Assembly: GCF_031157315.1 (NCBI RefSeq)
Contig: NZ_JAVIFU010000017.1
Coordinates: 1-64,000 of the forward strand
From: Paenibacillus sp. LHD-38
Lineage (GTDB): Bacteria > Bacillota > Bacilli > Paenibacillales > Paenibacillaceae
Direction of reading: 5' to 3'
DNA: 64,000 nucleotides
The first letter of the stretch is position 1. Each line of letters opens with the position of its first letter. The notes beneath the pieces are model-generated. The model saw only the letters and a program-made list of their open reading frames with translations, searched no databases and had not been told where the DNA came from. Below are positions 16,771 to 25,477 of this stretch, piece after piece. A program made the position numbers and the translations under genes.

Positions 16771-17787
16771 ATGGAGCAGCTAATCGGGAAAAAGATTAAG
16801 CATGATATTTTGAATGCGTATGGCGTTACGATAGTACCAGCCGACTCTGTCCTAACACCGGAATCCTTACAAATCATCATAAACCATCGGATAGATATGA
16901 ACTCTCTTGTGTTCGCCTCGGATAAGAAGCCCGTCCAAGAAAATAGTATTCAAATCGGTGAACTGGTTCAGCAAACGGTTACCGTCTCGAAGGAACTTTT
17001 TGAATCGATCTTAGTGTCCCGCAAAGTACCTTTAATGGAAATCCGAAACGAGGTACTGCCCGCTATTTTGCAGCTTTCCAAAAATCCGGATATTTTCGAA
17101 TTGTTCGAAGCGGTAAAAGCGAAGGATGACTATGTTTACCAGCATAATATTGGTGTTGGCGTCATCTCGACGCTCATTGGCAGATGGCTGAATCTAGACG
17201 ATTCGGAGCTGTCGATCCTGTCATTGGCTGCGACTTTGCATGATGTGGGAAAAGTGAAGCTTCCGCTCGAGGTATTAAATAAACCAGGCAAGCTGAACGA
17301 AGCAGAGTTCCAGCTTGTGAAGAAGCATACAATATTTGGATATGAAATGCTCAAGGGAACGACGGGCTTGAGCTTGCGAATTGCCAGGGTTGCGCTGCAG
17401 CACCATGAGCGCGAGGATGGCAATGGTTATCCGCTGGGACTTAAGAAAGAAAACATAGATTTGTTCAGCTCCATCGTATCGGTTGCGGATATTTTTCATG
17501 CGATGTCCTCGAAACGCCCTTACCATGAGCCTTTGTCCTTCCATGAGATTGTTGAGCAAATGAGCGAAGGGAAGTTTGGCGCGCTTAACCCGCAAATCAT
17601 TTCGGTGTTTATTGAAAACATGATGAAACGATTGGTAGGGAGGCAAGTGCTGCTTACAGATGGACGAGCCGGTGAGGTTGTTTATATCAACCCGCATAAT
17701 ATCGAGACGCCGTTAATTAAACTGGCAGATTACTTCTTGGATCTTAGCCAAGAGCGCGATGTTCATATTCAATCTATTATTGCATAA
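16771..17787 (+). CDS. HD-GYP domain phosphodiesterase
   Basis: A 338-residue cytoplasmic protein with an HD-GYP domain at about 110-300. The HD dyad lies in LHDVGK (His157, Asp158), and the signature HHEREDGNGYPLGL carries the second metal site and the GYP tripeptide. HD-GYP proteins usually hydrolyse cyclic di-GMP. The N-terminal 100 residues match no domain I recognise. There is no membrane segment or receiver domain, so its signal input is unknown. It is monocistronic, ended by a strong terminator. Confidence 0.88.
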   Translation: MEQLIGKKIKHDILNAYGVTIVPADSVLTPESLQIIINHRIDMNSLVFASDKKPVQENSIQIGELVQQTVTVSKELFESILVSRKVPLMEIRNEVLPAILQLSKNPDIFELFEAVKAKDDYVYQHNIGVGVISTLIGRWLNLDDSELSILSLAATLHDVGKVKLPLEVLNKPGKLNEAEFQLVKKHTIFGYEMLKGTTGLSLRIARVALQHHEREDGNGYPLGLKKENIDLFSSIVSVADIFHAMSSKRPYHEPLSFHEIVEQMSEGKFGALNPQIISVFIENMMKRLVGRQVLLTDGRAGEVVYINPHNIETPLIKLADYFLDLSQERDVHIQSIIA

Positions 17788-17824
17788 AATAAACGAGCGC
17801 AGTTTAAAGTAGAATAACACACAG

Positions 17825-17863
17825 AAAAGCCTCTCTTTTCGAACGAAAAGAGAGGCTTTTTTT
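17825..17863 (+). terminator. Strong terminator after the HD-GYP gene
   Basis: A perfect 16-bp stem (AAAAGCCTCTCTTTTC at 17825-17840 with GAAAAGAGAGGCTTTT at 17845-17860), loop GAAC, followed by T. Repeat copy C begins five bases later. Confidence 0.92.
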
Positions 17864-17867
17864 GTCC

Positions 17868-17955
17868 AAATATAAGAATGTTTAACCACATACGATGCTA
17901 ATATTTCACCCCAAACGAGCTTGCAACCAAGGACAGCGTCAGCCGTTTACGCTTG
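17868..17955 (+). repeat. Terminator-linked dispersed repeat, copy C
   Basis: An 88-bp diverged copy: AAATATAAGAATG at the left, TAATATTTCACCCCAAACGAG in part in the middle, and AGCGTCAGCCGTTTACGCTTG at the right. The AT-rich stem is reduced to ATGT/ACAT. It fills the gap between the HD-GYP terminator and the stop codon of the convergent YiaA/B gene, ending three bases from that stop. Confidence 0.8.
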
Positions 17956-17957
17956 GT

Positions 17958-18458
17958 TTAGCTTTCGAAATCCTCGGCTGCATTCGCATGCAGGCTGTCT
18001 TCCTCGTTGTCCCTGATTGTTTTCTGAAGGACTAGGCAAGCAACGATAAGAAAGGCGCCGGCGATGGCGTAGTAGCCTTTTACGTACAGCGGCTCTTCAA
18101 GTACATAAATCCCGATATATTGAGCGAGAACAGCAAGGATAAAGCCTGCCCAAGCCATAAACGTGAAGGCGGAGGTGTTGCGTCTTCTGTACCCGGGATT
18201 GTAGTCTTTCAAAAATTTGTCTTCATCGTTGTCGCGTGCTACCTTTTGCAGCAGGAAGGAAGTAATGATTAAGAGCACGCCGGTTACGGCGTAATAGCCT
18301 TGCACGGACATCGGCTGCTTCAGCGTATAGATGCCAATAAATTCAAATCCGCAGGCGATAAGAAAGGCTGCCCAAGCCATGAAAGTATAAGTAGGGGTGT
18401 TGCGTCGGCGATAAAAGTTAGCCGGTTTGCGTACATGCATCGTTTCCATTTTTTCCAT
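17958..18458 (-). CDS. Tandemly duplicated YiaA/YiaB-type membrane protein
   Basis: A 166-residue membrane protein made of two copies of a YiaA/B two-helix unit. Each copy begins YRRRNT...FTFMAWA and ends LLQK(V/T)xRDNDED-like: the first at about 14-80, the second at about 86-155. Each has two membrane helices, giving four in total, with charged loops rich in Asp and Glu. Function in the family is not known; Enterobacterial YiaA and YiaB are separate genes. ATG 18458 with GGGAGGAT is preferred over in-frame starts farther upstream that have no ribosome binding site. Confidence 0.75.
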   Translation of the reverse strand: MEKMETMHVRKPANFYRRRNTPTYTFMAWAAFLIACGFEFIGIYTLKQPMSVQGYYAVTGVLLIITSFLLQKVARDNDEDKFLKDYNPGYRRRNTSAFTFMAWAGFILAVLAQYIGIYVLEEPLYVKGYYAIAGAFLIVACLVLQKTIRDNEEDSLHANAAEDFES

Positions 18459-18561
18459 TTGTGAAATCCTCCCGAATCGAGTTGTTGTTGATGTCTTTAG
18501 TTTACAGCATATTCCTATTCTCAAAAGTACCAACTTATTATGGTACCAGGCGCTAGCATTA

Positions 18562-18611
18562 GAAAAACGGTGCCAGACTGTCACGCGTTAGCGATCAGGA
18601 TGACACCGTTT
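18562..18611 (-). terminator. Terminator after the small minus-strand gene
   Basis: On the minus strand AAACGGTGTCA (18611-18601) pairs with TGGCACCGTTT (18575-18565), one T-G wobble, followed by more T. It ends the 71-residue gene upstream of it. Confidence 0.65.
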
Positions 18612-18625
18612 ATACTGTGTTTCTA

Positions 18626-18841
18626 TTAGCGCTTCCTCAGCTCGAAAAACTCGCATTCCTTTCGGTTGTGGTAGGCAATATCGCTTACCCCCGATTGGGT
18701 TACGACTACGCTATCGTCAAACCGTATGACCAGCGAGCTTGAATCGATGAGCTGATTGTCTTGAAATACCCGAATGCGCTGCTGCTGCTCGAGGACCTCT
18801 TCAAAATCAAGGTCGCTGCTAAGCCTTCGATTTATGGCCAT
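18626..18841 (-). CDS. Small conserved-looking protein, unknown function
   Basis: A 71-residue soluble protein. ATG 18841 is preceded by AAGGAG at proper spacing and the gene is closed by its own terminator, both of which support it being real. The sequence is predicted to form an N-terminal helix (LDFEEVLEQQQR) and several beta strands (IRVFQDNQ, SLVIRFDDSVVVTQS). I do not recognise the family. It is divergent from the kinase gene at 18982, sharing a 140-bp upstream region. Confidence 0.65.
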   Translation of the reverse strand: MAINRRLSSDLDFEEVLEQQQRIRVFQDNQLIDSSSLVIRFDDSVVVTQSGVSDIAYHNRKECEFFELRKR

Positions 18842-18981
18842 AGGTAAGCTCCTTCAACAGGAAATCATTTCTTCTAGTCTATCGCATGCAAGCAGGCGTT
18901 GCAAAGTCCTCTTTGTCGCCTCGGCCAATCCTATGTTACATTGTAGTCACGAAAGAAGAACATCGAGAAGGAGCTACAAGC

Positions 18982-20460
18982 ATGTCTATACGCGTCCGGC
19001 TGCTGCTATCCTATACCTGCATTCTTATTGTCACGATCGTATTGTTTCTCGCTGCCGCACTGCTGTTTGTGGTTGCGGTCACAGGCGATGTGCGAAGCGT
19101 GAAGGACTTTTATAAGATTCATTATTCCGTGAACCCGCTGTCTAAGCAAGAAGAGACGATTTTTCTTGATCTTAAGTACCTAGCCAAAAATGAACCCGAC
19201 TCGCTGCTCGATAAGACGCTTCTGGATCAATATAATTATAAGCTTCGCGCGGAACAGGCGGAACTGTTCATACGCAAAGAGGATGAACAGCTGTATTCCT
19301 CGTTATCAGTTAAGCAGCCTGAATTAATAAAATATCTCCCTGATTACGAAATGGAAAACAATGCGATTCGCGATACGCTGCAAATCGGTGATCATTTTTA
19401 CGCGTATGCCAAATTTGATTTTTATTTTCCCGATAAAGCAAAAGGAAGCGTGCTCGTTATCCGGGAGCGAAGTCCGTTTGCAGAGGTCGTACGGACGCTG
19501 CTGCCGATTTTTCTCGGTGTGCTGTTCATTGTGCTGCTGCTTATGAACATGCTCCTTTACTACTTTTTGACCCGGAGCATAGTGAGGCCGCTTGAATTGC
19601 TCCGGAAATCGACGGAGCGGATAAAGGAAGGCAATTTGGAATTTGAGCTGCATGCGGATGGCAATGACGAGATTTCCCGTTTGAGCGAGGCCTTTGAGGA
19701 TATGCGCGGGAAGCTGAAGCTGTCCGTCGAGAAGCAGCTTCAATACGAGCAAAACCGCAAGGAGCTGATCGCCAATATTACGCATGATCTGAAAACGCCG
19801 ATTACTTCGATTAAAGCGAGTATTGAAGGCATCCGGGACGGCGTTCCGGATACGAAGCAAAAGATGGATCGGTATGTGAATACGATTTTGACGAAGGCCG
19901 ATGATATGGATCAGCTGATCGACGAGCTGTTTCTGTACTCCAAACTGGATTTGAAGCAGCTTCCGTTTACGTTCGAAACGATCAACCTCGGCCATTTCAT
20001 ACAGGATTATGCAGAGGACTTGCAATTTGATTTGCAGGATCTAGGTATCGAGCTGGAATGGAGCATCGATACCTCATCAGCCTCGCGCGTGCTTGCCGAT
20101 CGGGATAAGCTGAAACGGGTTTTAGTTAACATTATGGATAATTGCGTGAAATACATGACGTCCGAACCGAAGCGGATAGAGATTACGCTCAAACCGGAGA
20201 CAGATTTCATTAGCTTAGCAATTCGCGACAACGGTCCAGGCATTTCAGAAGAGGCCGTCCCGTTTATCTTTGAACGGTTTTTCCGCGAGGATTTGTCGCG
20301 CAGCAGGCAAACGGGCGGAAGCGGCCTCGGACTCGCGATCACGAAGCAAATTATTGAGGGACATAACGGGACGATTCATGCCCAAAGCATGCTTGGGGCA
20401 GGAACCTCGATTATCATTCAACTGCCACGCTCCAAGCAACAGGAGGATACCGATGACTAA
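18982..20460 (+). CDS. HAMP-containing sensor histidine kinase
   Basis: A 492-residue membrane kinase. Transmembrane helix 1 is at about 8-33, helix 2 at about 172-195, with an extracytoplasmic sensor domain of about 135 residues between them. A HAMP domain follows (RSIVRPLELLRKSTERI), then HisKA with His268 (ANITHDLKTPITSIKASIEGI), then the ATPase domain with N-box (VNIMDNCVKYM), DNGPGIS, FERFFR and GGSGLGLAI. The start ATG 18982 has AGAAGGAG; a longer open frame upstream is rejected because it lacks a ribosome binding site. It overlaps its response regulator by eight bases, so kinase comes first. Confidence 0.92.
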   Translation: MSIRVRLLLSYTCILIVTIVLFLAAALLFVVAVTGDVRSVKDFYKIHYSVNPLSKQEETIFLDLKYLAKNEPDSLLDKTLLDQYNYKLRAEQAELFIRKEDEQLYSSLSVKQPELIKYLPDYEMENNAIRDTLQIGDHFYAYAKFDFYFPDKAKGSVLVIRERSPFAEVVRTLLPIFLGVLFIVLLLMNMLLYYFLTRSIVRPLELLRKSTERIKEGNLEFELHADGNDEISRLSEAFEDMRGKLKLSVEKQLQYEQNRKELIANITHDLKTPITSIKASIEGIRDGVPDTKQKMDRYVNTILTKADDMDQLIDELFLYSKLDLKQLPFTFETINLGHFIQDYAEDLQFDLQDLGIELEWSIDTSSASRVLADRDKLKRVLVNIMDNCVKYMTSEPKRIEITLKPETDFISLAIRDNGPGISEEAVPFIFERFFREDLSRSRQTGGSGLGLAITKQIIEGHNGTIHAQSMLGAGTSIIIQLPRSKQQEDTDD

Positions 20461-21145
20461 AATTCTCATCATTGAAGATGAAGTGACAATCGCCGAGGTG
20501 GAGAAGGATTATTTTGAGCTGCACGGTTTCTCGGCGGATATTTGCTTGACGGGCACCGATGGCCTTCGGGCCGCAATGGGCGGCCATTATGATTTAATCG
20601 TCCTTGATTTGCAGCTGCCGGGGATGGATGGATACGAGCTATGCCGTCAGATCAGGGCGGAGAAGGAAGTGCCGATCCTTATTGTTTCTGCCAAAAAAGA
20701 AGAAATAGATAAAATACGCGGGTTAAGCCTCGGAGCCGATGATTATATCACCAAGCCGTTCAGCCCAAGCGAGCTTGTGGCCCGCGCGAAGGCGCATCTG
20801 CAGCGCTATCAGCGCTTGATCGGCAAACGGGAGACCAAGGCGTCCGAGAAAATTCGAATCCGCGGCCTGCAGATTGATGCCTCCTCCAGGCGTGTGTATG
20901 TTAATGATCAAGAGGTGCAGTTTACGACGAAGGAATTTGATCTGCTCTCGTTTTTGGCGCTAAACCCGAATCACGTATTCAGTAAGCAGGAGCTTTTCGA
21001 GCAGCTTTGGGGGATGGACTCTCTAGGCGAAATTGCTACTGTAACGGTGCATATCCGAAGATTAAGGGAGAAAATCGAAGCGGATCCATCGAACCCCCAA
21101 TACATCGAAACCATCTGGGGAGCAGGCTACCGTCTGACCGTCTAA
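20453..21145 (+). CDS. OmpR-family response regulator
   Basis: A 230-residue response regulator. Receiver domain: acidic pocket ED9-10 region, phospho-acceptor Asp52 (LIVLDLQLPGMDG), Ser in IVSAKKEE and Lys in YITKPFSPSEL. The C-terminal winged helix (from about 135) has FTTKEFDLLSFLALNPNHVFSKQEL and VTVHIRRLREKIE. Its ATG overlaps the kinase stop and is preceded by AGGAGG. The 11-bp direct repeats just downstream, in front of the SLH gene, are a plausible binding site. Confidence 0.93.
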   Translation: MTKILIIEDEVTIAEVEKDYFELHGFSADICLTGTDGLRAAMGGHYDLIVLDLQLPGMDGYELCRQIRAEKEVPILIVSAKKEEIDKIRGLSLGADDYITKPFSPSELVARAKAHLQRYQRLIGKRETKASEKIRIRGLQIDASSRRVYVNDQEVQFTTKEFDLLSFLALNPNHVFSKQELFEQLWGMDSLGEIATVTVHIRRLREKIEADPSNPQYIETIWGAGYRLTV

Positions 21146-21184
21146 AGCGAGTCAAGCGATCGTTTCGGAAAAGTTTCGAAGCTG

Positions 21185-21238
21185 TTTATCTTTTGTTAAT
21201 CTTTTGTTTGCCAGCGGTTTATCTTTGTGCTTTATCAT
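21185..21238 (+). promoter_or_regulatory. 11-bp-phased direct repeats before the SLH gene
   Basis: TTTATCTTTTG (21185-21195), TTAATCTTTTG (21196-21206) and TTTATCTTTG (21218-21227) lie on an exact 11-bp register, with a degenerate unit between the second and third. TATCAT at 21233-21238 could be the -10, with no good -35. OmpR-family regulators bind direct repeats spaced by one helical turn, and an OmpR-family gene ends 40 bases upstream, so activation of the SLH gene by it is likely. Confidence 0.55.
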
Positions 21239-21280
21239 GAGGTCAAGCTAATCAACAGTACTCATGAGGAGGAAACAAGG

Positions 21281-22801
21281 ATGAATTTCGTTTCGAATAA
21301 AATGGCAGCAATCGTATTGGCAGCAGCAATCGGGGTTTCAGCCGCAGCGGCTGGTCCCGTGAATGTATTGGCAAGCAGCGGTGTGCAAACGAAGGCACCG
21401 GCAGCCGGTTTTCAAGATATAAAAGATGGCGGGAAATCAATTGCAGCTATTCAGGAGCTGGTGAAGCAAGGGGTAATGAACGGGTACGGAAATGGTCTGG
21501 TTAAGCCGAATGCTGCCGTATCCCGTGCGGAGCTTGCGAAGCTCGTCGTAACCGGCCTCGGACTTCCGGTCAATGCGGCTCAGCCCGCTGGCGTAACGGA
21601 TCTTTCCGCGGATAAATGGTACTTCCAATATGTGGCGACATTAGCCAACCTTGGCGTGATGCAAGCCGATGGCGGAAAGCTGAAGCCCAATGCACCGGTT
21701 ACCGCTGCGGAGTTGACTGACATTATCGCAAAAGCACTGAAGCGGGATGCTGCTTCCGTAAAATATTGGGTAAAGAGCGTAGGCGTTAAGCCTCAATCCG
21801 TAACGCGCGGCGAGCTGGCTCAGCTGGTTGTAACCTCGCAAAAAGCAAAGCCTTCGGCTGATGCCGAGATTGTCCAAGTTAAAGTTTTGAACACAATCAC
21901 ATTAGAAGTTACCTTCTCAGCGCCTATAACGACGGAGGACGCAGCTCTGGATCAAGCTTTGAAAAACTTCAGCTTTAATAACGGACTTTCGATGCTGAAC
22001 GTGCCTCAGCTAAAGACGGGCTCCATTTCGACCTACATCGTTCCTACCACACCTCAGAAGGCAGGAACGAACTATGAGCTGACCTACAAAGGGAAAGCAG
22101 CGGGAAATTTTGCCGGTAGCGGTGAAAAAATCGAAATGAGCAGCACAGATCAGGTTTCCTATGATACGTTCGAGGTGGTATCGGAGCTGTCCAAAGGCGT
22201 TACGGATTACGGCAATGTTATTTCAGCTTATTCGGTCGGACGCGCAGCTACGGCTTTCGTATTAGATGAGAATAATCAGTACAATGGAAAAACGTATGAA
22301 ATTATATCCTCCATGCGTGCAAAGCAAGTAACGATTACGCCCGAAGGCGGGTCACCGATGATTGCGACATATGTATTATTTACGCAAGCAACGGATGGTC
22401 GCCAAGCGCCGAAATTCCGTTTGCCGGCAGGTGAGGTACTTAAGCCGGGCGTTAAATATACGGTTTCCTCGGAATGGGCAAATATCGCCAGCGCCACATT
22501 TGTGGCGAAAGAAATCGCACCACTTGAAATCGAATCTGCTAAAGCGCTGAACGACAGCTCGCTTGAGCTGACGTTAAAGGCCGATCCGAAGGATGAGCTG
22601 TTTGCGGTTCGCAGCATTGAACTGACCGGCACGGACGGAAGCAAGCTTACGGCAACTTACAAGCTGACTTCACGCAAAGGCGCTGCGGGAATTTTCGAGC
22701 TTACGAATGGCGCGAAATTGGTTGCGGGCATGACGTATAAAGTGAATGCCACAACCCGCTGGGCAGAGGGGAATGACGTTACCGTAACACTTGCGAAGTA
22801 A
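21281..22801 (+). CDS. S-layer-homology (SLH) domain surface protein
   Basis: A 506-residue secreted protein. After the signal peptide (to about residue 33, ending VLAS) come SLH repeats: FQDIKDGGKSIAAIQELVKQGVMNG with VSRAELAKLVV (about 47-100), then VTDLSADKWYFQYVATLANLGVM with VTAAELTDIIA (about 107-155), and a degenerate third. The remaining 300 residues look like beta-sandwich domains of bacterial Ig-like type. SLH domains bind pyruvylated secondary cell-wall polymers and hold the protein on the surface. Start ATG 21281 has GAGGAGGAAAC. It is probably controlled by the two-component system directly upstream. Confidence 0.88.
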   Translation: MNFVSNKMAAIVLAAAIGVSAAAAGPVNVLASSGVQTKAPAAGFQDIKDGGKSIAAIQELVKQGVMNGYGNGLVKPNAAVSRAELAKLVVTGLGLPVNAAQPAGVTDLSADKWYFQYVATLANLGVMQADGGKLKPNAPVTAAELTDIIAKALKRDAASVKYWVKSVGVKPQSVTRGELAQLVVTSQKAKPSADAEIVQVKVLNTITLEVTFSAPITTEDAALDQALKNFSFNNGLSMLNVPQLKTGSISTYIVPTTPQKAGTNYELTYKGKAAGNFAGSGEKIEMSSTDQVSYDTFEVVSELSKGVTDYGNVISAYSVGRAATAFVLDENNQYNGKTYEIISSMRAKQVTITPEGGSPMIATYVLFTQATDGRQAPKFRLPAGEVLKPGVKYTVSSEWANIASATFVAKEIAPLEIESAKALNDSSLELTLKADPKDELFAVRSIELTGTDGSKLTATYKLTSRKGAAGIFELTNGAKLVAGMTYKVNATTRWAEGNDVTVTLAK

Positions 22802-22809
22802 TTTCGCTG

Positions 22810-22846
22810 AAAAGGGGCAGGCCGATGACGGCCCGCCCCTTTTCTC
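22810..22846 (+). terminator. Terminator after the SLH gene
   Basis: AAAAGGGGCAGGCC (22810-22823) pairs with GGCCCGCCCCTTTT (22830-22843), one mismatch, six-base loop, then TCTCTTTC. Confidence 0.85.
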
Positions 22847-22958
22847 TTTCCGTAACGTATAGCGATTCACTGGTGCCGCGCAGGTCGTCTTCTTTTTTGG
22901 CCGAGTTCTGCATAAGTATGGGTATTGGCAGCGAGCAGGAATGCGGGAGGGGATCGGA

Positions 22959-24098
22959 TTGGCGAAATGGGGAAGGAGAGGCTGGCGGTTCAGGCCGTTT
23001 GGCGGAAGCCGGATGCAGCTTTGGTCAGGCCGACCGTTCTCTAAGGTCAGAACGGTAAGCTGGGGGAGCCGCAGCAGCACAGCATCATCTCGTCCAGCTC
23101 CGAAAAAATGGGGCACAAGGGCAAGCGCAAGCAGCGGAAAATGGAGCATACGGCGGCCATCGATCAAATTCGGCGGCATCCGAAGCCGGAGCAGCAGCAG
23201 CAGCGGCGGCACAGGTGGAACTTGGGGAGCCAGGCCGGCAAGGCCGCGTATCCGGCGCCGGACGATATTTTTGATTACGCTTATCGTAATGATGGTTTTC
23301 TCGATTCAATCTTTCATCTATATCGAACGCAACTTGCGTCCGCCGCTTATGAATATTGCTAAAATAAGAGTAAAGCAGGTCGCTACGCAAGCGATTAACA
23401 AAGCGATAACGGAGCAGGTTGCCAGCCGCTCGGATACCGATAAGCTCATTGATTGGAAAATGAACAGCAACGGCAAAATATCAGGCTTCATGCTTAATTA
23501 CGCGGAGCATATGAGCATCACCTCGCAGACCATCAATACGGTGCAAGAGACATTAAACGACATGAAGGACATACCGGAGCATATTCCGATAGGCCATGCT
23601 CTGAACAGTGCCATTATTTCATCTTACGGTCCAAGGGTTCCGGTTAAGTTTGAGCCTGTGGGCGCGGTAAAGGTTGATCTGAGCACGCGCCAAAAGGATG
23701 CGGGCATCAATATGATTTTGGTCGAGGTTTATATTCGGATTATTGCAGAGGTAACCATCATCATTCCGTTCGATACCGAGCCGGAGATCGTCGAAACGGA
23801 TATACCGATTTCGTATTTGCTCGTAGTGGGCGATGTACCGATGTACTACTACGACAATACCGGCAAGCCGGTGGGCGAATCGGCTGCGCAAGCGCCGAAC
23901 ATTTCCGTGCCGCTCGGCCAAGGGGCCGGCAGCGGCGTCACAACGAATCCTCAAAATAGCGAAAATGCGGAATCATCGAACGCTGAATCCACGAACTCAG
24001 AAGCGTCAACAGAAGCTTCCTCCGAGGATTCCGGCCATACCAATGCTGCTAATAATGCCGTGACGAATACGGGAGATTCAGCCGGAGGCGGGGAATAG
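22959..24098 (+). CDS. yunB: Sporulation protein YunB
   Basis: A protein of about 379 residues in the YunB sporulation family. A long arginine- and serine-rich N-terminus (1-100) precedes one membrane helix (about 104-120, IFLITLIVMMVFSIQSF), then the conserved extracytoplasmic domain (NIAKIRVKQVATQAINKAI to VGDVPMYYYDNTG). The last 60 residues are low-complexity, rich in Asn, Ser, Glu and Ala. TTG 22959 is chosen as start because GGGAGGGG lies six bases before it; the ATG at 22941 overlaps that site. The Bacillus subtilis protein is about 254 residues, so both ends are extended here. It neighbours lytH and lipA, as in Bacillus. Confidence 0.82.
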   Translation: MAKWGRRGWRFRPFGGSRMQLWSGRPFSKVRTVSWGSRSSTASSRPAPKKWGTRASASSGKWSIRRPSIKFGGIRSRSSSSSGGTGGTWGARPARPRIRRRTIFLITLIVMMVFSIQSFIYIERNLRPPLMNIAKIRVKQVATQAINKAITEQVASRSDTDKLIDWKMNSNGKISGFMLNYAEHMSITSQTINTVQETLNDMKDIPEHIPIGHALNSAIISSYGPRVPVKFEPVGAVKVDLSTRQKDAGINMILVEVYIRIIAEVTIIIPFDTEPEIVETDIPISYLLVVGDVPMYYYDNTGKPVGESAAQAPNISVPLGQGAGSGVTTNPQNSENAESSNAESTNSEASTEASSEDSGHTNAANNAVTNTGDSAGGGE

Positions 24099-24111
24099 CC
24101 GGCAAAATAAG

Positions 24112-24161
24112 AAAAACGACTTTATTGTCCTCTGAATAGAGAATACGATAAAGTCGTTTTT
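24112..24161. terminator. Bidirectional terminator between yunB and lytH
   Basis: AAAAACGACTTTAT (24112-24125) pairs perfectly with ATAAAGTCGTTTTT (24148-24161), loop 22 bases. It serves both convergent genes. Confidence 0.88.
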
Positions 24162-24170
24162 ACGCTTGGC

Positions 24171-25226
24171 TTATTTCCCCGAACGGATTCGTTTGCGCTC
24201 GGCCTGCTCCCAGCGGCGAAGCATAGGGTAAGGGTCGAACGACCACTCGATCAGTCCGCGGTCGCTGTAAACGCCGTAATGCAAATGAGGGGGGAATTTC
24301 CCCGAAGTGCCGGGCTTGCCGTATCCCGAGCTGCCAACCCAGCCAACGACCTGACCCGGTTTGACGACATCGCCGATGTTGACGGTTTTGTCGAAGCCGG
24401 ACAGATGCGCGTAATAATGGTAAAAGTTGTTGAGATCGCGAATGCCGATCCGCCAGCCGCCATAGGGATTCCAGCCCTTTACTTCGACAATGCCGTAGCA
24501 GGTGCTTCGAACGGGCAGTCCGTGGTCGGCGAAAATATCCGTACCCTCATGCGTCCGTCTGCCGCCCCAGCTCCGGCCTGTTCCCCATGTGCTGTTATAC
24601 GAATAGCGGGTGCCGATCGGAACCGGAAAAGCATGATCAAACAAATCAAGCCTGCCGAAAGCTGCATAAATACGGGCAAATTGCTGAATACGCTGCACGG
24701 AACGGTTATTTTGGTAATACTCCCACAGTCCGATTGAAAAATCGTCATCGGAGATGCCGTAAGCAGCAACGCGGCTAATGAGTGAATACAGAAGGTCAAC
24801 GTCGCTTGTCCGCTCCGCCTGACCGTTACCGTCGCCATCCTGGCCGATGCCGTTGAAGAAACGTATCGAGGCGGGAGTGCTGTCCTCCGTGTTCGGATTA
24901 AGCGGGCCGGCCCAGCGCTCTTGATCAATAAATACGCCAACCGTGCTGCCTAGCATGGGTCGTGCCTTCGGCCGTACCTTGGACATCGATCGCTCATATT
25001 GATCGATCGCAGCAATCCAGTACCACGGCACATCGGTAAACAAGCTCAATTTCTCGTATAAGCCTCTTCTTGCGGGCAAAGGATCGGGCTCCGCTGCTGC
25101 CATTTGCTCATTTGCCGCTTCGGTCTGCCTTTTGATAGCAGGAGAGGCTTTTGCATGGCTGACTGGGAAGACCATGAGCAGCGATGCTGCGGTTAATGCT
25201 GCGACAACAGGTATAGCCAGTTTCAA
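24171..25226 (-). CDS. lytH: M23-family peptidase, LytH-like
   Basis: A 351-residue secreted metallopeptidase. The signal peptide ends near residue 27 (VFPVSHAKA). The C-terminal M23 (LytM/peptidase) domain has the zinc-binding motifs RRTHEGTDIFA and PHLHYGV, and the HYYAHLSGF strand. By synteny (next to yunB and lipA, as yunA/lytH in Bacillus subtilis) it is the likely LytH, an endopeptidase that trims spore-cortex peptides. TTG 25226 is the preferred start because GGAAGGG sits eight bases before it; the GTG at 25235 overlaps that site. Confidence 0.8.
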   Translation of the reverse strand: MKLAIPVVAALTAASLLMVFPVSHAKASPAIKRQTEAANEQMAAAEPDPLPARRGLYEKLSLFTDVPWYWIAAIDQYERSMSKVRPKARPMLGSTVGVFIDQERWAGPLNPNTEDSTPASIRFFNGIGQDGDGNGQAERTSDVDLLYSLISRVAAYGISDDDFSIGLWEYYQNNRSVQRIQQFARIYAAFGRLDLFDHAFPVPIGTRYSYNSTWGTGRSWGGRRTHEGTDIFADHGLPVRSTCYGIVEVKGWNPYGGWRIGIRDLNNFYHYYAHLSGFDKTVNIGDVVKPGQVVGWVGSSGYGKPGTSGKFPPHLHYGVYSDRGLIEWSFDPYPMLRRWEQAERKRIRSGK

Positions 25227-25411
25227 ACGTCTCACCCTTCCAAAAGCATGACGGTTATAACTTTATGGTTTGCAAATCATTGGTTTTTATACGAAATAGA
25301 TCAACCATTATTGAACAGCTGACCGCGGAGGTACAGGTCGAGCATGAAAGCCGTCATTAGGAAACTGTTTCCGCTTGGAAACGAAATCCGCAGAAAGTGC
25401 TATTTTTATTG

Positions 25412-25426
25412 GAAACATGTTATAAT
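25412..25426 (+). promoter_or_regulatory. Extended -10 promoter of lipA
   Basis: ATGTTATAATAACC contains TG-N-TATAAT (TATAAT at 25421-25426), an extended -10; no good -35 is seen. It lies 52 bases before the lipA ATG. A small GTTTCC-GCTT-GGAAAC hairpin lies upstream at 25367-25382. Confidence 0.5.
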
Positions 25427-25477
25427 AACCCCATGAGTTTAGGATTTATAAATGAACTTGAAAGCAGGTAATCCCTT

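Noticed and set aside
19324..20025. A 233-codon frame opposite the histidine kinase gene
   Set aside because: Antisense shadow of a strongly coding gene with conserved kinase motifs on the plus strand.
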